A stretch of 64,000 nt of DNA from Ruminococcus albus AD2013. GTDB lineage: Bacteria; Bacillota; Clostridia; Oscillospirales; Ruminococcaceae. Below are positions 44,601-53,237 of this stretch, piece after piece; the first letter of the stretch is position 1, and each line of letters starts with the position of its first letter. The stretch covers positions 682,001 to 746,000 of the forward strand of contig NZ_JAGS01000001.1 of the NCBI RefSeq assembly GCF_000526775.1, in the 5' to 3' direction. Both the position numbers and the translations under genes were made by a program. The notes below the pieces were generated by a model. That model had not been told where the DNA came from. It saw only the letters and a program-made list of their open reading frames with translations, and searched no databases.

Positions 44601-46129
44601 AGGACTGCCCGAACTGCGGCATACCTATGCACCGTGACGGCCATAAGATACCCTTTGAAACGTTCCTTGGTTTCGACGGCGATAAAGCGCCTGATATCGA
44701 CCTTAACTTTTCGGGTGACTGTCAGGGCAAGGTACATAAGTATACCGAAGAACTCTTCGGTCAGGATCACGTGTTCAAGGCAGGAACTATCGGTACTGTT
44801 GCGGATAAGACCGCTTACGGTTACGTGCGAAAGTACCTAGATGAACGCGGCAAGACCGCTAATGCTGCCGAGATACAGCGACTTGTCAACGGCTGTGTCG
44901 ATGTTAAGAGAACAACTTCTCAGCATCCCGGAGGAATGGTCGTTATCCCGGGTGATTACGAAGTTTACGACTTCACACCCGTTCAGCACCCCGCTGATAA
45001 GGTGGATTCCGATATGGTCACTACCCATTTCGACTTCCATTCGCTTCACGATACCATACTGAAGCTTGACGAACTTGGTCACGATGTTCCTACCATGTAT
45101 AAGTACCTTGAAGATTTCACCCATATGAACATCAATGACTGCCCCATGTCGGACCCTGCTGTATATTCGCTGTTCACATCGCCCGATTCACTGGGCGTTA
45201 CCGCGGAAGATATCAAGTGCGAAACAGGTACTCTCGGCATACCCGAGATGGGTACACCTTTCGTAAGAGGAATGCTGCTTGAATCAAAGCCCAAGAACTT
45301 CTCAGACCTTTTGCAGATATCGGGACTTTCCCACGGTACGGACGTTTGGCTGGGCAATGCCCAGGAACTCATCAAAAATGGCACCTGCGATATATCCAAC
45401 GTTATCGGTACCCGTGACAGTATCATGGTTTATCTGCTGGAACATCACCTTGAACCAAAGCTTGCTTTCAAGATTATGGAGATTACCCGTAAGGGTAAAG
45501 CGCCAAAACTTCTGACAGAAGAGATGAAGCAGGATATGAGAGCCCACGATGTTCCCGAGTGGTACATAGACAGCTGTCTGAAGATCAAGTATATGTTCCC
45601 GAAAGCCCATGCGGCGGCATACGTTACAGCCGCCATAAGACTTTGCTGGTTCAAGGTACACGAACCTCTGGCTTTCTACGCTACATACTTTACTGTCCGC
45701 GGCGAGGACTTTGACGCAGAAACGACCCTAAAAGGTATATACATGGTGCGCGACAAGATCGACAGGCTCAATAATATGTCAAAGGACGAACGCTCGGGCA
45801 AGGACAGCGGCGTGCTTGATATGCTGATGCTCACCAACGAGATGATGTCCCGCGGATACGAATTCCTGCCCATAGATATCAACAAGTCTCATGCATACAT
45901 CTATGAGATAGAGGACGGCAAGATAAGACTGCCATTCGTTGCCATAAACGGCGTAGGTCTTAACGCGGCGCTTGCTATTTACGAAAAGGCAAAGAAGAAC
46001 GACTTCATTTCCATAGAGGAATTCCAGATGAACAGCGGTATTTCCAAGACAGTCATTGAAGCACTTGAAAACATCGGTGCATTCGGTGATCTGCCGAAGT
46101 CCAGTCAGATTTCTCTTTTCAATTTTTAA
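41630..46129 (+). CDS. polC: DNA polymerase III PolC-type alpha subunit
   Basis: 1499 residues, the Gram-positive replicative polymerase. Order: N-terminal domain, OB fold (about 225-340), PHP start HCHTNMSMMDALAAPEKL (about 361), inserted DnaQ-like 3'-5' exonuclease beginning FDLETTGTNAKEDKIIEIGA (about 449), remaining PHP, polymerase core with GSRGSVGSSFVASMSGISEVNPL, four-Cys zinc element (CRKCHYSE...CPNC) and active site PDIDLNFSGD (about 1021), then beta-binding C-terminal region ending QISLFNF, which resembles a clamp-binding motif. Last gene of the operon. Confidence 0.98.
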   Translation: MATHTIGEYFDEYKDSISADIAGGKILRLVFTEDMNDLECVASFENTITFDSVSQFEQRMRNALNCGFSLHPRFTPDKLTAEYFGELCKFMKSRFPFVNGFLDDAESTFDGKTFTVTLKHGGFELMKKAGIYTVFSRLVTELFSTPAEISFEGVLTNDMEQYEQAQREFFESMPMPDIKAYEEKAAAAKANPGSGESASTEFRTVDVDFTSLHLLGEGATVLKGGPIQSESRVYSMASLPNDSASLEHFNDVVTVWGDIFQIETKETKNGSLIATVYFTDYESSCMMKMIGSSKKGKFIKLTRDTLEAMMGKMKKGSTIIARGKIEEDDFDHNIYFMAEDIMLVGREKEKDTAEKKRVELHCHTNMSMMDALAAPEKLVAKAAGWGHRALAITDHGVVQGFPAAGTKCSDVRKGGQEFKILYGVEAYEVNNDARIFAGVDRRELTDEIICFDLETTGTNAKEDKIIEIGAVKLRGLEIVDKFDMLVDPEMPLTEFISNLTNITDDMLKGQADIRTAIDAFIAFCGDSPCLVAHNAPFDTGFIRNTCERLGIDFKFSSIDTVPMSQLMLPQLERHKLNYVAEHFGYGDFQHHRGCDDAEVLGHIFIELSKMLIAQYPLVLITVDMLNGLLGELDSVTETKDVFHQIILVRNNIGLKNLYKLISDSNLKYFKRRPRIPKSELTKLREGLIVGSACERGEVIQAYLENKPYEYIKQIAAFYDYLEIQPDGNNMFMLTAEKPPYDRIKTVEDVKDINRFIVKLGEDLGIPVCATGDVHFLNKEDAKFRAIIQASMGFSDCDNQAPLYLKSTTQMLDELSYLGEDKAFEVVVTNTNNVADMIDADLQAFPVGTYTPFIEGAVYELQIICWRKACELYGDCDPMSIEVPEGEDVDVSAYFEEHVHPLVFKRLKRELDSIIKHGFSVLYMISQKLVAYSNECGYQVGSRGSVGSSFVASMSGISEVNPLEPHYICRKCHYSEFFENGEYGSGFDLPPKDCPNCGIPMHRDGHKIPFETFLGFDGDKAPDIDLNFSGDCQGKVHKYTEELFGQDHVFKAGTIGTVADKTAYGYVRKYLDERGKTANAAEIQRLVNGCVDVKRTTSQHPGGMVVIPGDYEVYDFTPVQHPADKVDSDMVTTHFDFHSLHDTILKLDELGHDVPTMYKYLEDFTHMNINDCPMSDPAVYSLFTSPDSLGVTAEDIKCETGTLGIPEMGTPFVRGMLLESKPKNFSDLLQISGLSHGTDVWLGNAQELIKNGTCDISNVIGTRDSIMVYLLEHHLEPKLAFKIMEITRKGKAPKLLTEEMKQDMRAHDVPEWYIDSCLKIKYMFPKAHAAAYVTAAIRLCWFKVHEPLAFYATYFTVRGEDFDAETTLKGIYMVRDKIDRLNNMSKDERSGKDSGVLDMLMLTNEMMSRGYEFLPIDINKSHAYIYEIEDGKIRLPFVAINGVGLNAALAIYEKAKKNDFISIEEFQMNSGISKTVIEALENIGAFGDLPKSSQISLFNF

Positions 46130-46343
46130 AAGTTACGGAGCTGCTCTTTGCTTTGCAGGGGGCAGACTTCGCGTATATTAGGGGCGCTGTCTGCGTTCAT
46201 ATATAATTTACAAATTAATTTCTTGCATATTTGCACAAATCGGTTGACAAATCTTTGTCAGTATGCTAAAATATATCATGTTGATAATATGATACTATGT
46301 TAGCACTTTACTACAATAAAATGTAATACAAAGGAAAAACCAT
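46130..46343 (+). other. Spacer between polC and the his operon
   Basis: The 3' side of polC has a stem GCAGAC/GTCTGC (about 46163-46194) without a T run, so no clear terminator for polC. The rest is AT-rich and carries the promoter of the next operon. Confidence 0.4.
46244..46272 (+). promoter_or_regulatory. Promoter of the hydrolase-his operon
   Basis: TTGACA (46244-46249), 17-nt spacer, TAAAAT (46267-46272). No T-box or leader-peptide attenuator is visible in the 72 nt to the first ATG. Confidence 0.7.
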
Positions 46344-46344
46344 A

Positions 46345-46953
46345 ATGAATAAGTTAGTTATATATATCCACGGCAAAGGCGGCAGTGCCGATGAAGCTGT
46401 GCATTATAAACCTCTTTTTACGGATTATGATGTTGTGGGCTTCGATTATAAGTCGCAGACTCCGTGGGAAGCAGAGAAAGAATTTACTGCTTACTTTGAG
46501 GCGCAGACTAAAAACTGTGACGAAGTTATACTGATAGCCAATAGTATAGGCGCTTATTTTTCGATGGCTTCGCTTTACGATAAAAAATTATCGCAGGCAT
46601 TTTTCATATCTCCGATAGTGGACATGGAAAATCTGATAACTGATATGATGAAGTGGGAGAATATTACCGAGCAGGAACTTTCCACAAGGAAAGAGATTCC
46701 CACAAAATTCGGCGAGACCCTTTCATGGGATTATCTCTGCTATGTGCGCAAACACCCGATAAAGTGGGATATCCCCACTCATATAATTTACGGCGACGGC
46801 GATGACCTTACTTCTTATGATACGGTCAAGGCTTTTGCAGAAAAAATTTCCGCCGAACTCAGCATAATGAGGGGCGGCGAGCATTGGTTCCACACCGATG
46901 AACAGATGGCTTTTATAGACGAAACAATTAAAATCATTATAAAGGAAAGATAG
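46345..46953 (+). CDS. Alpha/beta hydrolase, first gene of the his operon
   Basis: 202 residues. Strand and oxyanion region VIYIHGKGGSADEAVHYKPLF; nucleophile elbow IANSIGAYFSM (Ser in ANSIG); acid YGDGDDLTSYD; His in GGEHWFHTD. Size is like the small RBBP9/YdeN-type hydrolases. One nucleotide separates it from hisZ, so it is cotranscribed. Role in histidine synthesis unknown. Confidence 0.82.
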   Translation: MNKLVIYIHGKGGSADEAVHYKPLFTDYDVVGFDYKSQTPWEAEKEFTAYFEAQTKNCDEVILIANSIGAYFSMASLYDKKLSQAFFISPIVDMENLITDMMKWENITEQELSTRKEIPTKFGETLSWDYLCYVRKHPIKWDIPTHIIYGDGDDLTSYDTVKAFAEKISAELSIMRGGEHWFHTDEQMAFIDETIKIIIKER

Positions 46954-46954
46954 T

Positions 46955-48154
46955 ATGAAAAGATATGATCTTATAACCCCCGAGGGCACCAGAGACCTTT
47001 TGTTTGAAGACTGCCTTGCAAGGCGCGAAGTGGAGAAGACCTTAGCAGCACTTTTTGAGGGCTTCGGTTACAGTGAAGTAGTTACTCCCGGTATTGAATT
47101 TTATGACGCTTTCAGCGGAAGCACCAGAAATTTCAGACAGGAGAGCCTTTACAAGCTGACAGATTCCAAGGGCAGACTTATAGTTCTTCGTCCCGATTCC
47201 ACTATACCGATAGCGAGACTTGCGGCAACAAGACTTAAAGAAGCAGATTCACCTCTGAGACTTTATTACAACCAGAGTGTTTTCTCAAACAATGCTCTGC
47301 TGAAAGGACGTTCCGATGAAGTTGTTCAGGCAGGTATCGAGCTTATCGGCGGCGATAACGTAAAGCGTGCAGACCTTGAAGTTCTCTGCACCGCTGTTGA
47401 AGCACTTGCAAGCTTTGACAAGGATAATTTCCGACTTGAGATAGGTCATATCGGCTATTTTAAGGAACTTGTTGCTCAGCTGAATGTTGACGAGGACGTT
47501 ATCGAGGAGATAAGGCTGCTCATTTCCTCCAAGAATTTCCCCGCACTCAATGACCTGCTGGATGAGATAGGCGATAATGAGATCACACGTGCACTGAAAC
47601 AGCTGCCCAGCCTTTTCGGTGGTATCGAAGTTCTTGACAAGGCAAGCGATATCTATGCAAACGATAAGATAACAGGGATACTCTACAACCTGAGAAAAGT
47701 CTTTAACCGCCTTTCAAGCCTTGGCTACGAGGGCAAGATATCAGTTGACCTCGGTATCGTAAGCCATACCGATTACTATACAGGCATCGTATTCAAGGGT
47801 TATCTTTCTGAGGTCGGACAGTCAGTACTCAAAGGCGGAAGATATGATAACCTTATCGGTTCTTTCGGCAAGGAGCTTCCCGCTGTTGGCTTCGGTGTGA
47901 ATGTTGATTCCGTAGCACTGCATCTGGAGCGCATCGGAGCAAATCCCGCAGGCAAGCCTGTTGACGCTGTTATCTTCGGCGAAAAGGGCTATGTTGTTGA
48001 GGCTATGTCTTATGCTCAGAAGCTGGTACGTGAGGGCTGCAAGCTTGAACATTCGCTGTTCAATTCTTACGAAGAGACAGTTGAGTATGCAAAGAGCAAG
48101 GGCATAAAGAAAGTTATCACCGTAGGTGAGGATATCACCGAAAACAATATATAA
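46955..48154 (+). CDS. hisZ: ATP phosphoribosyltransferase regulatory subunit HisZ
   Basis: 399 residues, a histidyl-tRNA-synthetase-like protein without synthetase activity. TPEGTRDLLFEDC, FRQESLYKLTDSKGRLIVLRPDSTIPIARL and GGRYDNLIGSFGKELPAVGFGVNVD are class II motifs. Needed by the short HisG that follows. Confidence 0.95.
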   Translation: MKRYDLITPEGTRDLLFEDCLARREVEKTLAALFEGFGYSEVVTPGIEFYDAFSGSTRNFRQESLYKLTDSKGRLIVLRPDSTIPIARLAATRLKEADSPLRLYYNQSVFSNNALLKGRSDEVVQAGIELIGGDNVKRADLEVLCTAVEALASFDKDNFRLEIGHIGYFKELVAQLNVDEDVIEEIRLLISSKNFPALNDLLDEIGDNEITRALKQLPSLFGGIEVLDKASDIYANDKITGILYNLRKVFNRLSSLGYEGKISVDLGIVSHTDYYTGIVFKGYLSEVGQSVLKGGRYDNLIGSFGKELPAVGFGVNVDSVALHLERIGANPAGKPVDAVIFGEKGYVVEAMSYAQKLVREGCKLEHSLFNSYEETVEYAKSKGIKKVITVGEDITENNI

Positions 48155-48178
48155 GAGCATTTGAGAGGAGTTAGAAAA

Positions 48179-48811
48179 ATGAATAAACCTTTGAGGATAG
48201 CTCTTACAAAGGGCAGACTTGAAAAGGATACTGTTGGACTGCTGGAGAAGATAGGTTACGACTGTACTTCTATCAGAGAAAAGGGCAGAAAGCTGATACT
48301 TCCCGTGCCTGACGGCAACCTTGAAGTTGTGCTTGCAAAAGCCAATGATGTAATTACATACGTTGAACACGGCGTCTGCGATATGGGCGTTGTGGGCAAG
48401 GATACAATACAGGAGATGGAAGGCAAGTTCTATGAGCTGATAGACCTGGGCTTCGGCAGATGCCGTTTCGCACTTGCCACCAAAAAGGGTCAGAGCTTCT
48501 ACGGCGGATACAATGTCAAGACTCTTGCGACCAAGTACCCCAACATCACCCGCAAGCATTTTGAGAGCAAGGGCATGGACGTTGATATAATCAAGATAGA
48601 GGGTTCTGTTGAACTTGCACCACTGCTTGAACTGGCTGACGGTATAGTTGATATCGTCGAGACAGGTACTACACTTAAAGAGAATGGTCTTGAGATAATC
48701 GAGGACAACATCTGCCCCATATCCGCAAGACTTATCGTGAATACAGTCAGCATGAAGATGCGCCAGAGCGAGATAGAGAACTTTGTTTCTCTGGTTGAGA
48801 AAAATCTGTGA
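48179..48811 (+). CDS. hisG: ATP phosphoribosyltransferase, short form
   Basis: 210 residues, lacks the regulatory C-terminal domain and so works with HisZ. RIALTKGRLEKDTV at the start, GVCDMGVVGKDTIQE, and phosphate loop DIVETGTTLKENGL. ATG 48179 has GAGGAG about 10 nt upstream; an in-frame upstream start at 48161 lies before that RBS. Confidence 0.96.
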   Translation: MNKPLRIALTKGRLEKDTVGLLEKIGYDCTSIREKGRKLILPVPDGNLEVVLAKANDVITYVEHGVCDMGVVGKDTIQEMEGKFYELIDLGFGRCRFALATKKGQSFYGGYNVKTLATKYPNITRKHFESKGMDVDIIKIEGSVELAPLLELADGIVDIVETGTTLKENGLEIIEDNICPISARLIVNTVSMKMRQSEIENFVSLVEKNL

Positions 48812-48837
48812 TAACAGGTTTTAAGGAGGATGTACAA

Positions 48838-50130
48838 ATGTCACTGATAAAGAAGATATATGTAAACGGCAAGGACGAAGTCGAGTTTTTCAAGCAGCTT
48901 GAAGAGAGAAGCGGCGAGACCGACAAGAAAGTATCTGCCGTTGTAAATGAGATAATAGATACAGTAAGAAAGGGCGGCGACGCTGCTGTTAAGGCTTATA
49001 CCGAGAAGTTTGACGGCAAGCTCCCCGAGTATTACGAGGTTCCCCGCGACGTAATAAACGATGCACTTACAGAAGCAGACCCCGATTTTGTAAACGCTCT
49101 GCTGAATTCTATTGAGAATATAACAGACTTCCACAACAGACAGAAGTCACGCAGCTTTGTTAATACAAAGGCTGACGGCTGTATACTCGGTCAGAAGGTA
49201 AGAGGTCTTGATAAGGTTGGTCTTTATGTACCCGGCGGCACGGCAGCTTATCCTTCATCTGTACTGATGAACGCTATCCCCGCAAAGATAGCAGGTGTTA
49301 AGGAAATAATCATGGTGACACCTCCCTTGAAGGACGGTACACCCAATAAGGATATACTCGTAGCAGCAGGTCTCTGCGGTGTTGACAGAGTATTCATGTC
49401 AGGCGGCGCACAGGCTATCGCGGCACTGGCTTACGGCACCGAGGAGATACCAAAGGTGGATAAGATAGTAGGCCCCGGAAACATCTACGTTGCAACAGCA
49501 AAGAAGCTGCTTTACGGCGTAGTAGATATCGACATGGTAGCAGGTCCCAGCGAGATACTTGTTATGGCTGACGAAACAGCAGACCCCAAGTTCGTTGCGG
49601 CAGACCTCATGTCACAGGCTGAGCACGACAAGCTTGCTTCTTCAATACTGGTAACCACCAGCGAAAAGCTTGCTGATGCTACTATCGCCGAGGTTGAGCG
49701 CCAGATGGCTTATCTTGAAAGAAAAGACATCATAAAGTACTCTCTGGAGAACTATGGTGCAATAATCATCTGCAATACCAAGGACGAAGCTGTTGATATG
49801 GCTAACAGATGCGCTCCAGAGCACCTTGAAGTTCTGTTTGATAACCCTCTGGAATACGTTGGCAGACTTGACAATGCAGGTTCTATATTCCTTGGTCAGT
49901 ATGCTTCCGAGCCTCTTGGTGACTACTATGCAGGACCCAACCACGTTCTTCCTACCAGCGGCACAGCAAGATTTTTCTCGCCTCTGGGTGTAAACAGCTT
50001 TGAAAAGCGTTCAAGCTTCATCTACTATACCGAGGAAGCACTTCGTCAGGCTAAGGACGATATAGTTCTTGTGGCTGAAAAAGAGGGACTTACTGCACAC
50101 GCTAATGCAATAAAGGTGAGATTTGAATGA
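48838..50130 (+). CDS. hisD: Histidinol dehydrogenase
   Basis: 430 residues. LYVPGGTAAYPSSVLMNAIPAKIAGV, GPGNIYVATAKK, DMVAGPSEILVMAD, and QAEHDKLASSIL contain NAD, zinc and catalytic His/Glu residues. AAGGAGG lies before ATG 48838; the upstream in-frame start overlaps hisG and lacks an RBS. Confidence 0.96.
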   Translation: MSLIKKIYVNGKDEVEFFKQLEERSGETDKKVSAVVNEIIDTVRKGGDAAVKAYTEKFDGKLPEYYEVPRDVINDALTEADPDFVNALLNSIENITDFHNRQKSRSFVNTKADGCILGQKVRGLDKVGLYVPGGTAAYPSSVLMNAIPAKIAGVKEIIMVTPPLKDGTPNKDILVAAGLCGVDRVFMSGGAQAIAALAYGTEEIPKVDKIVGPGNIYVATAKKLLYGVVDIDMVAGPSEILVMADETADPKFVAADLMSQAEHDKLASSILVTTSEKLADATIAEVERQMAYLERKDIIKYSLENYGAIIICNTKDEAVDMANRCAPEHLEVLFDNPLEYVGRLDNAGSIFLGQYASEPLGDYYAGPNHVLPTSGTARFFSPLGVNSFEKRSSFIYYTEEALRQAKDDIVLVAEKEGLTAHANAIKVRFE

Positions 50131-50828
50131 TAAAAGCAATTCTTACCATAGATGACATCGCATCAAAGAATACGCCTGCTATCGTAGATTATCTCTGCGA
50201 TAAGGGGATAAGAGTTGTGATGTTCGCATGGGGCGAAATGGTAGAGAAAAACTATGATAATGCTGTCTATGCGCTGAAAAAGGGTATTATAGTCGGAAAT
50301 CACAGTTTTTCACATCCGAATTTCTCAAAGCTGACATTTGAGCAGGGTGTTTCCGAGATAGAAAAGTGCGAAAAACTTCTGGACAAGCTGTATAAAGATG
50401 CAGGTGTTGAAAGAAAGATCAGACCGTTCCGTTTTCCTTACGGCGACAAGGGCGGCGATAACAAGGAAGCTTTTCAGACATATCTTGCAGAAAAAGGCTT
50501 TGATAAGCTTGATGACAGGACTATAACCTACCCCTGGTGGAAAGAAGAAGGTCTTGACAGGGATATCGACACTTTCTGGACATTTGACTTCGCAGAGTAT
50601 AATATCCGACGTGGGAATGATTTTACCATTGACGATGTATGGAAGCGTGTGAATGATCCGGCTCCCGAATCCGGTGCGGCAATCCTCAAAGACGGCGGAA
50701 ATCATATCATACTTCTGCACGCCCATGACGAAACAGAGGAACTTGTACCGGGATACTACAAGCTGTTTATTGACAAACTGCTTGAAAATGGTGTCGAGTT
50801 CGTTGAACCGAATTTTATACATATATAA
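50127..50828 (+). CDS. Polysaccharide deacetylase (NodB) family protein in the his operon
   Basis: 233 residues. NodB motifs: LTIDDI (Asp pair), NHSFSHPNFS (metal HxxxH) and FRFPYGDKGG; C-terminal HIILLHAHDE. No signal peptide, so probably cytoplasmic, unlike peptidoglycan deacetylases. It overlaps hisD by 4 nt (ATGA), hence coupled. It occupies the place where hisC is often found. Substrate unknown. Confidence 0.85.
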   Translation: MIKAILTIDDIASKNTPAIVDYLCDKGIRVVMFAWGEMVEKNYDNAVYALKKGIIVGNHSFSHPNFSKLTFEQGVSEIEKCEKLLDKLYKDAGVERKIRPFRFPYGDKGGDNKEAFQTYLAEKGFDKLDDRTITYPWWKEEGLDRDIDTFWTFDFAEYNIRRGNDFTIDDVWKRVNDPAPESGAAILKDGGNHIILLHAHDETEELVPGYYKLFIDKLLENGVEFVEPNFIHI

Positions 50829-50941
50829 ATGCAGGAATTCCTTTAGCACGCCGTTCAGGCGTTTAAGATGATCGTGAACAGTGTGTGTTCAGGTGTGAAG
50901 CCCTTTAAGATCATGATATTTGGTAATGGAAGGCGGTTATT
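50829..50941 (+). other. Structured spacer before hisB
   Basis: Several short hairpins: ACGCC-n5-GGCGT (about 50849-50863), GAACA-n5-TGTTC (about 50877-50891), and ATGATC...GATCAT enclosing the latter (about 50869-50916); TTTAAGAT occurs twice. No T run follows, so it is more likely an RNA processing or stability element than a terminator. Confidence 0.35.
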
Positions 50942-51520
50942 ATGAGAAAAGCTGAGATTAAAAGAAAGACCCGCGAGACTGATATCGAGGTATTTGTAGA
51001 CCTTGACGGCAGCGGAAAAGTCGAGATAGATACAGGCATAGGTTTTTTTGACCATATGCTTACAGCTTTCGGCGTACACAGCGGCATCGACCTGAAAGTA
51101 AAGTGCGAGGGCGACCTCTATGTTGACGCTCATCACTCGGTGGAGGATACAGGCATATGCATAGGCAAGGCTTTTGCCGAAGCACTGGGAGATAAGGGCG
51201 GTATCGCCAGATACGGTTCAGCTTATGTTCCAATGGACGAAGCACTCAGTTTCTGTTCACTTGATATAAGCGGCAGACCTTTCCTTGTGTTCAAGGCAGA
51301 ATTTCATGATGATCGCTGCGGACAGTATGACAACTGCCTTACCGAAGAGTTTTTCCGTGCCTTTGCTTTCAATGCGGGCATAACTCTCCACGTTAAAGAG
51401 GAATACGGAAATAATGACCACCATATTATCGAAGCCATGTTCAAGGCTGTGGCTCATGCATTAAAGGACGCTATGGTCGAGACTGGCAAAGGTGTTCTTT
51501 CTACAAAAGGGGTGTTGTGA
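50942..51520 (+). CDS. hisB: Imidazoleglycerol-phosphate dehydratase
   Basis: 192 residues, monofunctional (no HAD phosphatase domain). Metal ligands in GFFDHMLTAFGVHSG, DAHHSVEDTGICIG, ARYGSAYVPMDEALSF and NNDHHIIEAMFKAVAHAL. Confidence 0.97.
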   Translation: MRKAEIKRKTRETDIEVFVDLDGSGKVEIDTGIGFFDHMLTAFGVHSGIDLKVKCEGDLYVDAHHSVEDTGICIGKAFAEALGDKGGIARYGSAYVPMDEALSFCSLDISGRPFLVFKAEFHDDRCGQYDNCLTEEFFRAFAFNAGITLHVKEEYGNNDHHIIEAMFKAVAHALKDAMVETGKGVLSTKGVL

Positions 51521-52125
51521 TGATCGCTATAATTGATTACGGTGCGGGAAATATTTTCTCCGTTAAAAATGCGCTTGACCATCTTGGTGTCGAGAGCAAG
51601 CTGACTGATAAAAAGGAAGACCTCATCGCGGCTGATGAGATAATCCTGCCGGGTGTCGGCGCTTTTCCCTGGGCGATGAATATGCTGAAAAACAGCGGAC
51701 TTGTGGATACTATAAAGGAACAGGCTAAGGTAAAGCCTTTTCTTGGTATATGCCTGGGTATGCAGCTGCTTTTTGATAAGAGCTACGAATTTGAAGAGTG
51801 CGATGGTCTTGGACTTATAAAGGGTCATGTCGATCTGATGACCGACCCGGGGCTTGTTATACCTCATATGGGCTGGAACAAGCTTGAATACAATAAGCAG
51901 GTACCTATTTTCAAAGGTCTTGGCAGAGATGAGTATGTTTACTTCGTTCACAGCTACAAGGCTTTCTGTGAGAACGAAGATAACCTCTATGCGTACAGCG
52001 AGTACGGTTCTAAAGTACCCGCTGTAGTGGGGGATAACGGCTTTGTTTACGGCTGTCAGTTCCACCCAGAAAAGAGCGGTGAAACAGGTCTGAAGATACT
52101 GAAGAATTTTGCTGAACTGGTCTGA
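51520..52125 (+). CDS. hisH: Imidazole glycerol phosphate synthase, glutaminase subunit
   Basis: 201 residues. Class I amidotransferase: nucleophile Cys in LGICLGMQLLF, and the His/Glu pair in GCQFHPEKSG. ATG 51520 overlaps the hisB stop (TGATG), with AAGGGGTG upstream. Partner of hisF, which lies 1.6 kb downstream. Confidence 0.96.
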   Translation: MIAIIDYGAGNIFSVKNALDHLGVESKLTDKKEDLIAADEIILPGVGAFPWAMNMLKNSGLVDTIKEQAKVKPFLGICLGMQLLFDKSYEFEECDGLGLIKGHVDLMTDPGLVIPHMGWNKLEYNKQVPIFKGLGRDEYVYFVHSYKAFCENEDNLYAYSEYGSKVPAVVGDNGFVYGCQFHPEKSGETGLKILKNFAELV

Positions 52126-52426
52126 CAGACATTTTTGGCTATATATAAATAGTATTCGATTTTCAAGATGCTGGAGCCTGTACAGTATGACACGTCCACG
52201 TTTGCCGAACCGGACCACCTTATCTCAGACTGCCTCTGCGGTCATTCGCGGTCAGCCTGCCATCGTGCGCACAAGGCTTTCTACTATCAGGCTTTTTTGC
52301 CAAAAAGTTGTACGTTTTTGTACAACTATTGCAGAAATATGTCTCGATTAAATGAAAAATCATATATCTGCATGAGATCACATATGAGTTTTAATGCAGA
52401 ACGACGATGAATTTTGAGGTTGTACA
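52126..52426 (+). other. 301-nt spacer after hisH, no convincing gene
   Basis: This is where hisA is usually found. Two short open frames (52168-52410 and 52109-52351) have no RBS and look random. A perfect inverted repeat GTTGTAC (52307-52313) / GTACAAC (52320-52326) is present, and GTTGTAC recurs at 52419-52425 next to the RBS of the following gene. Confidence 0.5.
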
Positions 52427-53218
52427 ATGGAGATAAGCAGAACAAACATAGATAACGGAAATAAATTCGACTGGGGAAAAGCATCTGCGGATTACGCAAA
52501 GTACCGCGATATCTACCCCGAGGAATTCTATAAAAAACTGGTAGAGCTTGGTCTCGGTATCAAGGGACAGAAAGTTCTTGATATTGGCACAGGCACTGGG
52601 GTTCTTCCTAGAAATATGTACAGATTTGGTGCATACTGGACAGGTACCGACATTTCCGAGGAACAGATAGTGCAGGCTAAGCTGTTATCCGAAAATAGTT
52701 GTATGGATATAGCTTTCTTTGCTTGTCCTGCCGAAAAGCTGGGTGACATCGATAGCAGATTCGACGTCCTGACCGCTTGTCAGTGCTATTGGTATTTTGA
52801 ACACGAAAAGACAGCGCCTCAGTTCGCAAAACTGCTTAATGAGGGCGGAAAGGTAGCTTTTCTGATGATGAACTGGCTGCCTTTTGAAGATGAGATAGCA
52901 GGAAAGACCGAGGAACTCGTCCTTAAATATAATCCCGAGTGGTCAGGCAAGGGCGATACCATGAAGCCCATAGCTGTTCCCGCAGCCTATCTTGAATATT
53001 TTGATGTTGAAGCAAGCGGAGAATTTCTTCTGCCCGTACATTTTACAAGAGAAAGCTGGAACGGCAGGATAAGAGCCTGCCGCGGTATCGGCGCATCTTC
53101 TCTTACCGAGGAACAGAAGTCAGAATGGGAGAAGGAGCATCTCGCTATGCTCGCCGCGTATCCGCAGGAGTTCGATATAATGCACTATGCGGCTTATGTT
53201 GTTCTGAAGAAAAAGTGA
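52427..53218 (+). CDS. SAM-dependent methyltransferase, class I
   Basis: 263 residues. SAM-binding VLDIGTGTGVLPRNM (about 46-60), acidic end of strand 2 in WTGTDIS and LTACQCYWYF as motif IV region. Small-molecule type, substrate unknown. GAGG 7 nt before the ATG. Passenger gene in the his operon. Confidence 0.85.
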   Translation: MEISRTNIDNGNKFDWGKASADYAKYRDIYPEEFYKKLVELGLGIKGQKVLDIGTGTGVLPRNMYRFGAYWTGTDISEEQIVQAKLLSENSCMDIAFFACPAEKLGDIDSRFDVLTACQCYWYFEHEKTAPQFAKLLNEGGKVAFLMMNWLPFEDEIAGKTEELVLKYNPEWSGKGDTMKPIAVPAAYLEYFDVEASGEFLLPVHFTRESWNGRIRACRGIGASSLTEEQKSEWEKEHLAMLAAYPQEFDIMHYAAYVVLKKK

Positions 53219-53237
53219 TCTTCGAGGAGGGCGTTTT

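Noticed and set aside
52168..52410. 80-codon ORF in the hisH-methyltransferase spacer
   Set aside because: No RBS, unusual Cys/His composition, and a second frame is open in the same stretch; not enough to call a gene.
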